A DNA stretch of 64,000 nt from Ampelomyces quisqualis (lineage: Eukaryota > Ascomycota > Dothideomycetes > Pleosporales > Phaeosphaeriaceae): the NCBI GenBank assembly GCA_018398575.1, contig JAGTXZ010000010.1:1736001-1800000 (forward strand). Reading direction: 5' to 3'. The position numbers and the translations under genes were made by a program. Below, in pieces: positions 1-10,785 of this stretch; position 1 is the stretch's first letter; the number at the start of each line of letters is the position of its first letter. The notes under the pieces were generated by a model, which saw nothing but the letters and a program-made list of their open reading frames with translations, searched no databases and was not told where the DNA came from.

Positions 1-952
1 CTTGACTACAGGCACGCGCACACCCTGGCTTCGCTCCAAAAGTAAGCCGTAGGGCAGGCCAGTGATGTCTTGTAACCGCGCATCTCATTCTGGGCATGTG
101 CAGAGACATGCTGGCTGGACGTTGAAGCCGTGCGCTGGCGTAGGGGGTGAACAGGTAAGCATATGCCTATGCAAGCGCAGCACTTCGGCCGGTTCTAATC
201 TCAGTAGGGTTATGGTGTGCTCTTCAAAAGCGTAGTTCTATCACATGCGGCATATGTGGTCGGACAGGGCTCGACGGAGATGATTGTTGTGTTCGAGCGG
301 ACTCGGTGACATCTGCCAAATCAAGGCTAGTTTGAAAAGGTGTTTGAAGCCCTTGAGGCCTTCGAGCACTGTCTCAAGCTCGACTATACTACTGTTCCAC
401 TCAAATGGGAGATAAAACAGCGCCTTTGACGATGCGTTGCTGAAGCGGCGACTCGGATGGTATAGTCTAGCTTCGTCCGCGGTCACAAGCAGTGGAAGGA
501 CATCCAGCGCCCGCCTCCCTTTCATGCTGTTCGACCATTCTTCATCTCACATTTAGAATTGCCCGCTGCACCATTTCAATATTCCTAGGCTAGTTAAGCC
601 TTGGCCGACCATGTAACCCTCTGTCATGGCAATATGGTTGCCAGCATGCCATGGCGTATGATCGCGGACACATGGGCTGGATTGTGAGTAAGTCTATCAC
701 TAGAGCGGATAATGACAACGAGCAAACGGCTTAGCCCTCGAATGACTGCGGATCTCAAGATGGAAAGGCTTGAGTGGGTGCTCTTTCATATGCCTCCTGA
801 TCGCGCCAAGGAGCAAACGACAGCAATATAGAGACCACGTTGGACCTCTTCAAGTCACTTTCCTTTACTCGCCCTTTTCATCATCTATCTATAGAGTCTC
901 TTGTAGGCTCTTATACTGTGAACCCCCCACTTAAAATTTTGAACGTAGCAAC
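1..952. other. left-edge stretch, no firm gene
   Basis: No well supported gene. A 94-codon open frame on the minus strand (525 to 241) has a protein-like composition but no motif I recognise, and the codons just upstream of its ATG contain a stop, so it could only be a small gene or a fragment. Bases 1-135 of the minus strand are open to the window edge, too short to judge. The last 100 bases are probably the 5' leader of the GH55 gene. Confidence 0.3.
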
Positions 953-3750
953 ATGCGCCTGCTCTCAATATCTACCTGCCTATGGGCAGCTAGTGTTCAG
1001 GGCGCTGCCCTCGGTAAGTCCATTTCATGTGGCATCTTTCCAGAAGCTTATAAGTTACTAAACATTTCAGGCCCATACAATCGACGTAAAGACTCGGCAG
1101 ATGCTGTCGCAAGTCCAGAGTCTGCAGTGGATGCCAGAGATGTTACAGCTGCGGCTGCCTTCCCGGATGGCTATTGGCTTAACGATATGTCTGGAAAAGG
1201 CATTGCTGCTTTTAACTCCAACCCAAGTGGCTACAAGGTCTTTCGAAACATCAGGGAGTATGGAGCTGTTGGTAAGCAAACTAGCTTCTCTTTCCAAGAA
1301 CACAGCTAATGCATTCACAGGTGATGGTGAGTAACTCTCAGCATGAAAGACTCCTCGAGCTTGAACTAATCTACCTGTCAACACTCAGGTGTCACTGACG
1401 ATTCGGACGCCATCAATCGCGCTATATCCGATGGCAACCGCTGCGGACCCTGGAACTGTGATTCGTCTACTGATACACCTGCTGTTGTGTACATTCCCTC
1501 TGGTACCTACCTCATCGGCAAGCCTATTGTGTTCTACTATATGACTCAACTCATTGGCGACCCGCGCAAGCGGCCTATTCTCAAGGCTGCGCCATATCTT
1601 GATGCTCTTGCTCTCATTGATGCAAGCCCGTACAACAACCAAAACGGGGAACCGGGCTGGATCTCTACCAACATCTTCCTTCGCCAAATCCGGAACATTG
1701 AGATCGATGGTACTGCGGTCGCGCCGACCAAGGGTTTCCAGGGCATTCATTGGCCAGCGTCTCAGGCGACGACGATCCAGAATGTCAAGATTCGCATGAC
1801 GCAATCTTCAGACTCTGTGCATGCCGGCATCTTCGTCGAAAATGGTAAGCAACTCCTCGCGACCTAGTTGCCAACAAGATCGTGCTAATGTAACAAGGTT
1901 CCGGGGGCCATATGGCCGATCTTGAGATCGAGGGCGGAAAATATGGCCTGAATATTGGGAATCAGCAGTTCACAATGCGAAACATTAAGATCTCGAAGGC
2001 AGTCGTCGGCATCTCCCAAATCTGGAACTGGGGCTGGCTGTACTCCGGTCTTTCTATCAGTGAGTGTGGTGTGGCGTTCTCGATGATCAATGGCTGGGAT
2101 GTCGGCAAGCTCCAAGTTGGTTCAGTCGTCATCATCGACAGCGAAATCACCAACTGTCCTGTATTCGTGGATGTTGTAAGTCATCCCTATCGCACGATGA
2201 GCAAGCACCATAGATTCTGTTAACGACATGATAGACTTGGACGCGCGAGACTCAGCCCATCGGAGCTGGTCAGCTCACTCTCGAGAATGTCAAGCTCAAC
2301 AATGTTCCTGTCGCTGTCACCGGATATGGTTCAACGATCCTCCCTGGAGGCACCATGACCATCCAGGCCTGGGGTAACGGAAACAAGTACTCGCCAAACG
2401 GCCCTGAGAAGTTCCAAGGATCTATCAATGTCATGTCCCGACCAGGTAGCCTGCTGGAGAACGGTAAGTACTACTCCAAGTCCAAGCCACAGTACGAGAA
2501 TCTTCCCTTGAGTAGCTTCATCAGCGCTCGTGACTCAGGTGCTACCGGCAATGGCAACTCCGACGATACAAATGCCATTCAGAACGCCATCAATACCGCT
2601 GCGCAGCAAAACAAGGTGCTCTTTTTCGAACACGGTAAGAACTATACTCGTAGATAATACCACGTCTTTATTAACGTAGCACAGGCGTTTACAAAATTAC
2701 CAATACCATCTACGTTCCACCCGGCTCCCGCATTGTCGGAGAGACCTTCTCGGCCATTATGGCCTCGGGCAACACGTGGTCCAACAAAGACAACCCAGTC
2801 CCCGTCATTCAGATTGGAAGATCCGGAGATTCTGGATCAATCGAGTGGTCCGACATGCTCGTACAAACTCAAGGAGCCACACCAGGCGCCATTGTCATCG
2901 AGTACAACCTAAATACTGCGCGTGGATCCGGTCTGTGGGATGTCCATACCCGTATTGGCGGATCCAAGGGCACTCAACTCCAAGTCGCAGACTGCCCTGT
3001 TGGATCAATTCTCCCGAGATGCATGTCCGCTCACACTAACGTGCACATCACGAAGTCCGGTACTGGCGCATACTTTGAGAACAACTGGTTCTGGGTACGT
3101 CTCCTTGCTCTCTCGCCTGCGCCCTCAATGCACTCTCCTTACTAACCACACACCAACTGCAGACGGCCGACCACGACCTCGACGACTGGAACTCGACGCG
3201 CACCGCCATCTTCACCGGCCGCGGCATGCACGTCGAAGCCACCAACGTGTACCTCTGGGCCTCTGGCGTCGAACACCACGCCCTCTACCAATACCAATTC
3301 AACAACGCCGCCAACATCTTCGCAGGCTTCATCCAAACCGAAACACCCTACTACATGCCGACCCCGGACGCGCGCTCCCAACCCTACGGCCGCTCCGACG
3401 CCTTTTCCGACCCAGACTACGCCGCCGCATGCCCGCCAAACGCCATCTGCGACGCCTTTGGCCTGCGCGTGCTCGACTCGACAAACGTCATGATTTACGG
3501 CGGCGGGCTGTACAGTTTTTTCCGCAACTACGATGTCAGCTGTAGCTCGCCCGACGCGGCGAATGGGTTTCGAAACTGCCAGAATCAAATCTTTAGTATC
3601 GAGGGGAGGTCGAGTGTGCAGTGGTTTGCGCTGAATCAGGTCGGCGCTGAACAGATGGTTACGATTGATCGGCAGGACAAGGCGAGTTGGAGGGACAATT
3701 TGAGCGTGTATTCGAATACGATTGGGTGGTTTACGTATAGTAACGTGTAG
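953..3750 (+). CDS. secreted GH55 exo-beta-1,3-glucanase
   Basis: Predicted glucan 1,3-beta-glucosidase of glycoside hydrolase family 55, acting outside the cell on beta-1,3-glucan (wall remodelling, nutrition or attack on other fungi). Exons read as 953-1013, 1071-1271, 1321-1326, 1389-1844, 1898-2175, 2235-2634, 2685-3094 and 3163-3750, giving 799 residues, close to the usual GH55 length of about 750-800. A signal peptide (MRLLSISTCLWAASVQGAA) starts the protein. Two pectate-lyase-like beta-helix starts are visible, GAVGDGVTDDSDAIN near residue 90 and GATGNGNSDDTNAIQ near 430, which is the twin-helix layout of GH55. The third exon has only six bases and supplies the conserved Gly-Asp of the first motif. 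The catalytic residue was not assigned. The family call is firm; the exact substrate is inferred. Confidence 0.93.
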
Positions 3751-4061
3751 ACTGGGCAGGTTGGGGATGTTGACACAGCACGGCGGAGTCGGGTATGTGG
3801 ATTATATATATTTTACTGGGAATGGTTGATGGCGACGCCGAGTGTTTGGGTCATTCGTTTCTGCGGTTATCACGTCTGGGAACATAAGGCTCACTAGTTT
3901 TGGATATGGCGTCGGTCACTTTATAGGCTAAGACCGAGTGGACATAAGGCTATGGTCATGGTCAATTCTACACACTGGTTCTGGGTATCTTTCCTGTCTA
4001 TATGCTGTGATCGCTCAAGTATCACGACGCCTCCCAATGCATATCAAACGCCGCGCATCTT
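3751..4061. other. intergenic, convergent 3' ends
   Basis: Space between the convergent GH55 and UFD1-like genes. It should hold both 3' untranslated regions; a T/A-rich run (tatatatattt) lies near 3804. Nothing else seen. Confidence 0.5.
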
Positions 4062-6425
4062 TCAATCACTGACTTCACTTCGCTGAGGCGCAAAGCTTTT
4101 CAACCAAGACCTGCCTCTGTCTAGATCACCGCCTTCTGCTTCGAGGGCTGCGGCACACCATTCGATGCCATACCCACCCTTTCCTTCAATGCCCTTCTCA
4201 GCCGTCATCATTTCAGCAAGCGTGCGGTTCTTCTGACTTCGCTCGTCGACACAGAAATGTAATCGTGTGTTATAACCCCTTCCATCCATACCTTCCAAGA
4301 ATGGCTTGACGAGAGGGATAGCTTCTTTCGTCGGCACAGACTTATCTTCTTGACCGAGGTTTTTACGTCCTGAGCGACAATACTCATTCCGGCACGAGCT
4401 TTTCCCACAGCCTGTGAGCAACTGAGACAAGTATCTGCGCTCTACACGGCGTCGTAGTGCTTTGCCCTCGGGATCGTGTAGTGACACGTAAAGAGGTCCG
4501 AAGCACACGCTGCAGAGTCCTATCTCGTTACCAGGACCTTGGCCTTTCCGTGCACCTGCTCTTGTGTCGCCCATTTTGCTCGCACCATCTTGTGTTCGTC
4601 CGCAGTTCACATTGCGACAAACGCGTGGCGGCGGCCGGGACAGTCGCTCGAGATCGTGATGGCGAAGGTGGGTGTCCATATCTCGAAACCGTACGATTTT
4701 GTTACAGAGGTGACATTCGGTCGTCCGACCGCCATCTGCGAGTTCGTGAGGTGTGAGTCCAGAGAGGAGTAGCTCGGCGCTTGCAGGTTCGGTAGGGTCG
4801 CCTTCCTGTGGGACTTGAAGATGGCAAAAGCGGCACAAAATCAGCTTACCTGGACAGGTGGTGGTTTTGTGGTGTGCGAGGGTAGGCATCGATGGAAACT
4901 CAAGATGGCATAAAGAACAATGATGTGGGGTGTGATAGAAAGCGTCGTGCTTCTGCCGGCTTAGATGCGTGTTACCAGTGAAGGTGTCGTGCGGGCAATG
5001 CCAGTGACTCTGAAACGCTGGAGAGCGCTTCTGAAAGACTTGGTCGCAACCTTGAGGGCACAGGATGTTATTTCGCAGGCAGAAGTTCTCATGCAAGAAC
5101 AGTGACGATTTGGGGACACATTGTCTGCAGTTCTTGCACTGTACATCGTCTGCGCCATGTGTCGCTCCCGTCTTTGTGTGTTCGCTGGCCGCCTGTTCTG
5201 TCTTCGGATCGAACATGGAGACGTGGAGGCGGAACGGTTTGGGCACGCTGGATGGTGTGTTCGAGGGATATGCCCGAACGGAGACGTATATCGCTTCCGC
5301 TCCGTCAAGCTCTATGTTGGTCGGCTGCACCCGTATGCGCTTCGGGAAACTGCTCGACAATTCTGCAAAGACATGCTCTTCTTCACGCGGCCGCATTCGC
5401 TGTCGCGAGGAGTACGGACTTACGAATAGATCGAGTTCGGTATCGCCGTCCACCTCGCTCAGTATTATGTCCAATCCTTGCGACCTGTCCCACGAAGGTA
5501 ACTCGTAGTCAACGTATTCTCCGTCCAGCACCTGTCCATCCACTGCCCGGAAAAAGTCTATTGCACCTCCTACGGAGCTCCCCTCTGTAGTCCCGGGCGC
5601 TCGTTGTCGTTTCGCTGCGATCTTTTTCAGCGTCTCCAGCGCCTGCCCTTCGTTCAACGCTTCGATTTCCACTTCCAAATCTGTATCGACTACACAAATC
5701 GCCTCTCCTTCTGGTCTGAAGCCGTCTACGAGGAAGCGGAATTCTTCACGCTGTCCGCCAACACCTCGACCACCTTGCACCACGAGTACTTCGCCATTTG
5801 TCAAAGTGGTGAAGTTTGCTCTCAAATGTTCCTCGAGCAACGACTTCCAGTCCTCGGGGTCGTAGCCAGCCTCGAGGGGCCGTAGCTTGACAAAGGTGCC
5901 TTTTGGTAATTGTTCTGCGTGGACAGTGATCCTCTCAGCGGCCGCCTCCACAGCCAGCTGCTCGACGCCGTTGAACATGACTTGGTCGCCTTCTTTGTGT
6001 CCATTCGGGCTTGCTCCTTGCGATGACTCGCTCGAGGACGCTCCGAGTCCTAGAGCTTCGCGGAGGAAGCTGCTTAGCACAATCTCGCCTTCGTCGGCTG
6101 AGAACTCGCGTATGCCGGCGTGCAATACCCGTCCATTGCTGGGGTTCACGACTCGAAAAGTCAGCGGGTGCGGCAGTTGTTGGTGGCGATCCTGGAACTG
6201 GGCGCGTGCCTGACGCTCGGCGTTGTGCGTGTACGGATTGAAGGGATCAAACGAGGCAGTGTGCGGGCGTGCGGTTTGGACTGTGACGACGGGGGCTGCA
6301 GCAAGAAGCTGCTCTAATGCGGAAGGCGGGAGGAGGATTTTGTCGCCCGGCAGCTGCGTGTTTCGCGAGGAGAGGGCATATTGTGCGGACCACGTGAGCT
6401 GTGCAAACTCTGGCTCTGTGTCCAT
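4062..6425 (-). CDS. UFD1-like protein with zinc fingers and AZUL-like motif
   Basis: Single-exon protein of 787 residues; the frame is open 53 codons further upstream, but the ATG at 6425 starts the conserved N-terminus (LTWSAQYALSSRNTQLPGDK). Residues about 10-275 match the UFD1 double-psi barrel, with LPGDKILLPPSALEQLL early and GTFVKLRPLEAGYDP later. UFD1 is the Cdc48/p97 cofactor that binds ubiquitin chains. Residues about 429-607 form a cysteine/histidine-rich run of TRAF/XAF1-like zinc fingers (CKNCRQCV, CPQGCDQVF, CSLCHLEF, CRFCHLQV, CHLCNKIV). Near residues 660-690, RRYLSQLLTGCGKSSCRNEY matches the AZUL zinc finger of UBE3A. Classic UFD1 is about 350 residues, so this is a distinct multi-domain relative and not the core Ufd1 of Ufd1-Npl4. 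A role in ubiquitin-dependent degradation is inferred. It is divergent from the F-box gene. Confidence 0.88.
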   Translation of the reverse strand: MDTEPEFAQLTWSAQYALSSRNTQLPGDKILLPPSALEQLLAAAPVVTVQTARPHTASFDPFNPYTHNAERQARAQFQDRHQQLPHPLTFRVVNPSNGRVLHAGIREFSADEGEIVLSSFLREALGLGASSSESSQGASPNGHKEGDQVMFNGVEQLAVEAAAERITVHAEQLPKGTFVKLRPLEAGYDPEDWKSLLEEHLRANFTTLTNGEVLVVQGGRGVGGQREEFRFLVDGFRPEGEAICVVDTDLEVEIEALNEGQALETLKKIAAKRQRAPGTTEGSSVGGAIDFFRAVDGQVLDGEYVDYELPSWDRSQGLDIILSEVDGDTELDLFVSPYSSRQRMRPREEEHVFAELSSSFPKRIRVQPTNIELDGAEAIYVSVRAYPSNTPSSVPKPFRLHVSMFDPKTEQAASEHTKTGATHGADDVQCKNCRQCVPKSSLFLHENFCLRNNILCPQGCDQVFQKRSPAFQSHWHCPHDTFTGNTHLSRQKHDAFYHTPHHCSLCHLEFPSMPTLAHHKTTTCPGKLILCRFCHLQVPQEGDPTEPASAELLLSGLTPHELADGGRTTECHLCNKIVRFRDMDTHLRHHDLERLSRPPPRVCRNVNCGRTQDGASKMGDTRAGARKGQGPGNEIGLCSVCFGPLYVSLHDPEGKALRRRVERRYLSQLLTGCGKSSCRNEYCRSGRKNLGQEDKSVPTKEAIPLVKPFLEGMDGRGYNTRLHFCVDERSQKNRTLAEMMTAEKGIEGKGGYGIEWCAAALEAEGGDLDRGRSWLKSFAPQRSEVSD

Positions 6426-6835
6426 GGCGTTAGATGGTGCACGCACTACAAAAACACAAACGGGTGTGAACAAGCAGCTTTCATGGTGGAGTCGGACAGG
6501 CCCATATGACGAGGGATGGAGTCGATGGAGCGTTGGCTGACATATGGCTTGCGGCTCTGCTCGAGAAGCTTCGACCTCGAGCACGGCACACGTGACACGG
6601 CGTCATCGCGGGCGCCTGGCCTTGCCGTTATCGATAGCTCCTTGCACACACCAACCACGTTTCATCCCCCGCCACCCTGCTTGCTCTGCCTACTCAACAT
6701 CATATCAAAGTCGTGTCAAAGCTGTGACACATGAATGCATGCCTGTCTGGGCTGCAGATGCCCCCTAACAATAAAGCCCGGTGAGTGACCGTCCAACATC
6801 CAGCCGCATTACTCCTCTTGTTCCTTGCAACCACC
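6426..6835. promoter_or_regulatory. shared divergent promoter, UFD1-like / F-box
   Basis: 410 bp between two divergent start codons. It must carry both 5' leaders and promoters. A CACGTG core lies at about 6588-6593. No TATA box stands out. Confidence 0.5.
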
Positions 6836-8191
6836 ATGGGCCCTCTTGTGCTCGACCATGTTCCGACTTCCCTACTGGACCTACTGAACAACACCTTGAT
6901 CCTGCGCCAGACTGCGCCACATCTCCCTGTCAGCTCGCTGTGTGCCTTGGCGAAAACGTCTAGAGCTCTTCGCCAGATCATCCGCCAATCTCCCCAAGCT
7001 TTTCGCTACCTCGATCTTTCGCCTGTAAAGTCGGCGATATGTCCCATCGAAGAACCTCTGGATACTGGCGGCAACAACTGGCGGCGCGAGCGCATGGACG
7101 AGTCTCTCACCGAAGACGACTTCTACTCTGGACCTTTGCGTAGCATTTTCTCAAGACTCCACCAGCAACACGTCCTCCACAACGTGCACACCCTCGTGCT
7201 TGACGGCCTTAGCGTGACGGCCGAGTTTGTCAAGGAGCTGATGACAGAGGAACGATACAACGTGCGCCTTTTGTCCATAAGAGAAGTGAAGCATTTGAAC
7301 CAGAGGAAGCTCCAACAATACCTGCGGTATGCGGTACGCCCATCACGTCCGGCAGGGACACCTCGCGTGAAAGGCGTCTACCTGTTCGGTCCTCGCGAAG
7401 CCGCCCCCCTCGTCACATCACCTTCGAAGCGCACCGCATCGCCCGCTTCATTAGGGGTCCTGTCGTCACCGGGAGCGCAGATTGGGGCAGAGTGGAACCA
7501 AAAGTCGACAGATGCGTTGAATGCTGCGTTGGCAAGAACCGAAGACAAGTGGTATCGGTCCTCCGGCAGGATGATGACCAAAAGACCTTCCTCTGACTGG
7601 GCAGAAGTCCTTCAGGCATGTGAAGGCATCATCGCCTTCGATGCAGTTCTTTGTAGAGGCCCACGGCACGACCCGGCCAAAGCATTCATCAGAGATGGCC
7701 CGGATAGTAGCATGCCACATCCTGCTTCATTCCTCAGACCTGCGATTGCGACTGTCGCTCTCGGACCATTAGGCTGCGAGTCATGTCATTCCTGCCCTGA
7801 AGAGCCCGCCATCTTTGGAGAGTCCCCATGGACGCAGTTCCCACTACTTAGTCCTGTTCCCCTTCACTGGTGCTCGACCCGTGCAGCTCAGAGGCCTCAC
7901 ACCCTCGATGGGTCATGTCCGCCACCACTTTACGTACGATGTGAGGACTGTCTTAAAGGTCGCTGGTGCGAGCGCTGCCACAAGTGGTGGGATGAGAATT
8001 GCTACGCAGGGTCTAGTACAGCGCAACGTACAGAACTACAACAAACAGAACTCCTGGAGACGCTTGACACCAGTGGGTCAACGCAGTTGATCCCCAAGCA
8101 AACCATCAAGGTACATATGGGCCTTTGCGTGGAGCACTGCCTTGTTGCTGAATGGATGGCCGGAGCTGGAGGGAACGGGATGTGGGGATAA
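6836..8191 (+). CDS. F-box protein with cysteine-rich C-terminus
   Basis: Protein of 451 residues starting at the ATG in CACCATGG (6836). Residues about 5-60 resemble an F-box: LDHVPTSLLDLLNNTLILRQ, then SLCALAKTSRALRQIIR. F-box proteins recruit substrates to SCF ubiquitin ligases through Skp1. The middle has leucine-rich, repeat-like spacing (VHTLVLDGLSV, VRLLSIREVKHLN). The C-terminal third has zinc-binding pairs (CESCHSCPEE; RCEDCLKGRWCERCHKWW) and ends in GMWG followed by a stop. From memory this ending is typical of a Pezizomycotina F-box family. Three open, phase-0 exons with further zinc pairs follow downstream and may form an alternative 3' end. The target is unknown. Confidence 0.85.
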   Translation: MGPLVLDHVPTSLLDLLNNTLILRQTAPHLPVSSLCALAKTSRALRQIIRQSPQAFRYLDLSPVKSAICPIEEPLDTGGNNWRRERMDESLTEDDFYSGPLRSIFSRLHQQHVLHNVHTLVLDGLSVTAEFVKELMTEERYNVRLLSIREVKHLNQRKLQQYLRYAVRPSRPAGTPRVKGVYLFGPREAAPLVTSPSKRTASPASLGVLSSPGAQIGAEWNQKSTDALNAALARTEDKWYRSSGRMMTKRPSSDWAEVLQACEGIIAFDAVLCRGPRHDPAKAFIRDGPDSSMPHPASFLRPAIATVALGPLGCESCHSCPEEPAIFGESPWTQFPLLSPVPLHWCSTRAAQRPHTLDGSCPPPLYVRCEDCLKGRWCERCHKWWDENCYAGSSTAQRTELQQTELLETLDTSGSTQLIPKQTIKVHMGLCVEHCLVAEWMAGAGGNGMWG

Positions 8192-8233
8192 ACAAAACTA
8201 CCTTGGCGCGCGAGATGATGGTACCACCGGGAG

Positions 8234-8621
8234 TCGTTACGAAGTAGTTGGATTCCGGACATCAGTCATCTGACTGACCTTGAAGACCCACTACTGGATA
8301 ACACCCTTTGGAAGATCTGGCACTTGCGCGCCAAGGTATGTGCTCCGTCTTTGGACAAGAAACAGGCTGACGAAAACGTGGACAGGTTGTAGGTGTTCGA
8401 CGTGATTGCTTTGGCTGCGGCCACACATGCATCAGCTGTAAAGAGCTCTTCATTCGACAATGTAAGAACTGCGGGAACGAATATTGTCGCGAAGACAACG
8501 ATGCTTCTTCTGACACGATGGTAAGTAATCAGCTTCAAGCCTTGCTCTACTATCGCTTACCTGGAAGTAACAGTGTGACTGGTGCAACTACACCTCTCGC
8601 AGGACGGTTGAAATGTATTGA
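8234..8621 (+). other. possible alternative zinc-finger 3' exons of the F-box gene
   Basis: Three coding-like segments, 8234-8335, 8386-8520 and 8574-8621, join in phase 0 through introns of 50 and 53 nt. They encode about 94 residues containing CFGCGHTCISCKELF, CKNCGNEYC and CDWCNYTSRR before a stop. Joining base 8110 of the F-box gene (AAG|GTACAT) to 8234 keeps frame and would replace the GMWG tail with this zinc-rich one. It could instead be a leftover exon set of a decayed duplicate. I cannot choose without transcripts. Confidence 0.5.
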
Positions 8622-9305
8622 ACGGACTGATTCGACTCCCATGACCGACCTTGGTGAACGGCTGGTACATGGCTGCGAACTTGACGAAGTAATGACTACT
8701 AAGATGCCACGCTGCGTGTATGTGAGCATGACGACAATGCTCACTGCGATAGAATTATATACCCCTCTCATCATTACATACTCGTCTCCTCGTGTTCTTG
8801 GCGCAAAAGTCTGGGGTTACTTCAACGTGATAATCAAGCAGCCTGGATCGCCGCATTATGCGCATGTTTGATCACGCTAGAGTGTGCCGGTGAAGTGATT
8901 GATGACTGATGATTCCAGGATTCTTGCAACTTTTCCTGACCCTAGGAACGTGGGAGCATCTGCTCGTACTCGAAAAGGCTTGGCGTGGAGCGGCGGTTTC
9001 CAAGAGGCTGAGCCGCTGAGGAAGCTCGACCCTGGAAGCGACACTTAACATGGGCTTGCCAAATTGAGCCACCAACACACACACCCAACTACTTTCTACC
9101 CGCGTGCAGCATTCTCTCACGGGCGCATTGCCCTCTCTCCTTCATTGTTTCGCACAATCTGTCCTCCACCGCTTCACAAACGCCCGTGACGCTCTCATAC
9201 CTCGTCCCGCCAAAGCTCCACCAGGCTTCAGCATAGAATTCGACCCAGATCGCATACGCAACGTAGCCCTTCGACCGAGTTTCTCCACGAACCGAGCGTC
9301 ACAAC
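8622..9305. other. intergenic before YIP1
   Basis: No coding signal recognised on either strand. It should include the F-box 3' end and the YIP1 promoter and leader; the last 200 bases are pyrimidine-rich (ctctctccttc near 9131), common ahead of fungal start codons. Confidence 0.45.
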
Positions 9306-10497
9306 ATGGCGCAATACGGCTACGGGCAGAATCCGCAATATGGCGGTGGAAACGCGCAAAATCTCCAATTCTACTCCTCGTCGTTCTCGAACCAGCCTGT
9401 TTCTGGCCATTCGACACCTTTTCAGGCAGGCTACGGCGCGCCTCAAAGCCAGTCATACCCATCACAATATGGCGCGGGATTCACAGCACCGGGTGTGAGC
9501 GGGCAGATGGGCATGGGCGCGTCAGGTCTGCGGACTGGATGGCTGGCCGCTTTTGGTACGGAAGGGTATGTGATCTTGCCATTTTCAGAGCGTGGAGGCT
9601 GTTGACACAAGGACAGATACGACGGCGAACCACCATTGAGTTAGCGGCCTCACCCCACGAATGTGTACGAAGAACTGACAGAATGCAGTGGAGGAGCTGG
9701 GGGTAAACTTTGGACATATCAAGATGAAGGTGAGTGTAGCTACGAATTATACCGCAATGGAAATGCTAACACATTGTAGACCCTGGCCGTCCTCAATCCT
9801 TTTGGTAGGATGAACCAAGATATCATGGACGACAGCGACGTGGCTGGCCCGATACTATTCTTCCTCATATTCGGCACATCCTTGTTGGTACGTTAGAGAA
9901 CTACAAACGCCTAACTTCAGTTTGGCTAAGATATCGCAGTTAACTGGCAAGCTCCACTTCGGTTACATCTACGGTATACTCACCGCGAGTACACGCCAGG
10001 CACGGGCTGACAATTATGTAGGATTGGCTTTCGTAGGCACCATATTACTACACCAGGTCCTCTCTCTCATGTCACCACCCATCAATCCAGCCGATGTAGG
10101 CCCTACACATGATCATAGTCATCCACAGGGCTCGCACTTGGGCTCGTCTCTGACGTATCCACGGTCCGCTTCTGTGCTGGGATACTGCCTACTGCCGCTC
10201 GTACTTGTTGCGATCCTGGGAATCGCCATTCCCCTAGACGGTGTGTTCGGGTATCTCATCACCAGCTTGGCCATCACATGGTGCGCGTACGCCTCTAGCT
10301 CCATGTTTACGGTCGTTGGTAAGTCTGCATCTTCGAAAAGCTAGCGCTTCAAATACTGACACAGGATCTCAGGCCGAATGACATCAATGAGGGGATTAGT
10401 TGCGTACCCAATGGTTTTATTTTATGGGAGCTTCGGGATCATGGCCATCTTTAGCTCAAGAGGAACGGGCCAACTGGCCAAGGTAGCTGGTTCTTGA
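9306..10497 (+). CDS. YIP1: Yip1-family ER-Golgi membrane protein
   Basis: Seven exons (9306-9565, 9617-9639, 9689-9729, 9780-9887, 9940-9973, 10022-10318, 10373-10497) give 295 residues with all phases consistent. The N-terminus is rich in Gln, Tyr and Gly and cytosolic (MAQYGYGQNPQYGGG). It is followed by the Yip1 signature PPLMEELGVNFGHI then LAVLNPFGRM. About five hydrophobic segments follow, including ILFFLIFGTSLL, LAFVGTILLHQVLSLM and YCLLPLVLVAILGIAI. Yip1/YIPF5 proteins act with Yif1 and Rab/Ypt GTPases in COPII vesicle formation and ER-Golgi transport. Exons of 23, 34 and 41 nt make this gene easy to mis-predict. Confidence 0.93.
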
Positions 10498-10639
10498 AGA
10501 AGAGCATGCAAAACTAGCAAGACTCGCCCTGGCATCATCCACCATCGAAAGATCGAAAATACGATAAAAATATGACTGTAGCATAGAGCACAAGTATTTC
10601 GGTGCACTTCAAGCTTTCACTCGCTTTTCAAGTTTTGAG

Positions 10640-10644
10640 CCAAT
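10640..10644 (+). promoter_or_regulatory. CCAAT box upstream of heme lyase gene
   Basis: CCAAT about 145 bp before the heme lyase ATG. In fungi the HAP/CBC complex binds CCAAT and controls respiration, heme and iron genes, so the site fits the gene. A single 5-bp match can also be chance. Confidence 0.35.
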
Positions 10645-10785
10645 CGGAGCCCACGAGATGGCGAACCCAAAAACTTTGGCTTCTTTCCCGATAATCCCCG
10701 CCACCGTGATACCACCTCAGCCTTATATCTCAGTCACACTCCACACTCTACTTTAATTTCTTTGATTCCCTGATCACAGTACAGT

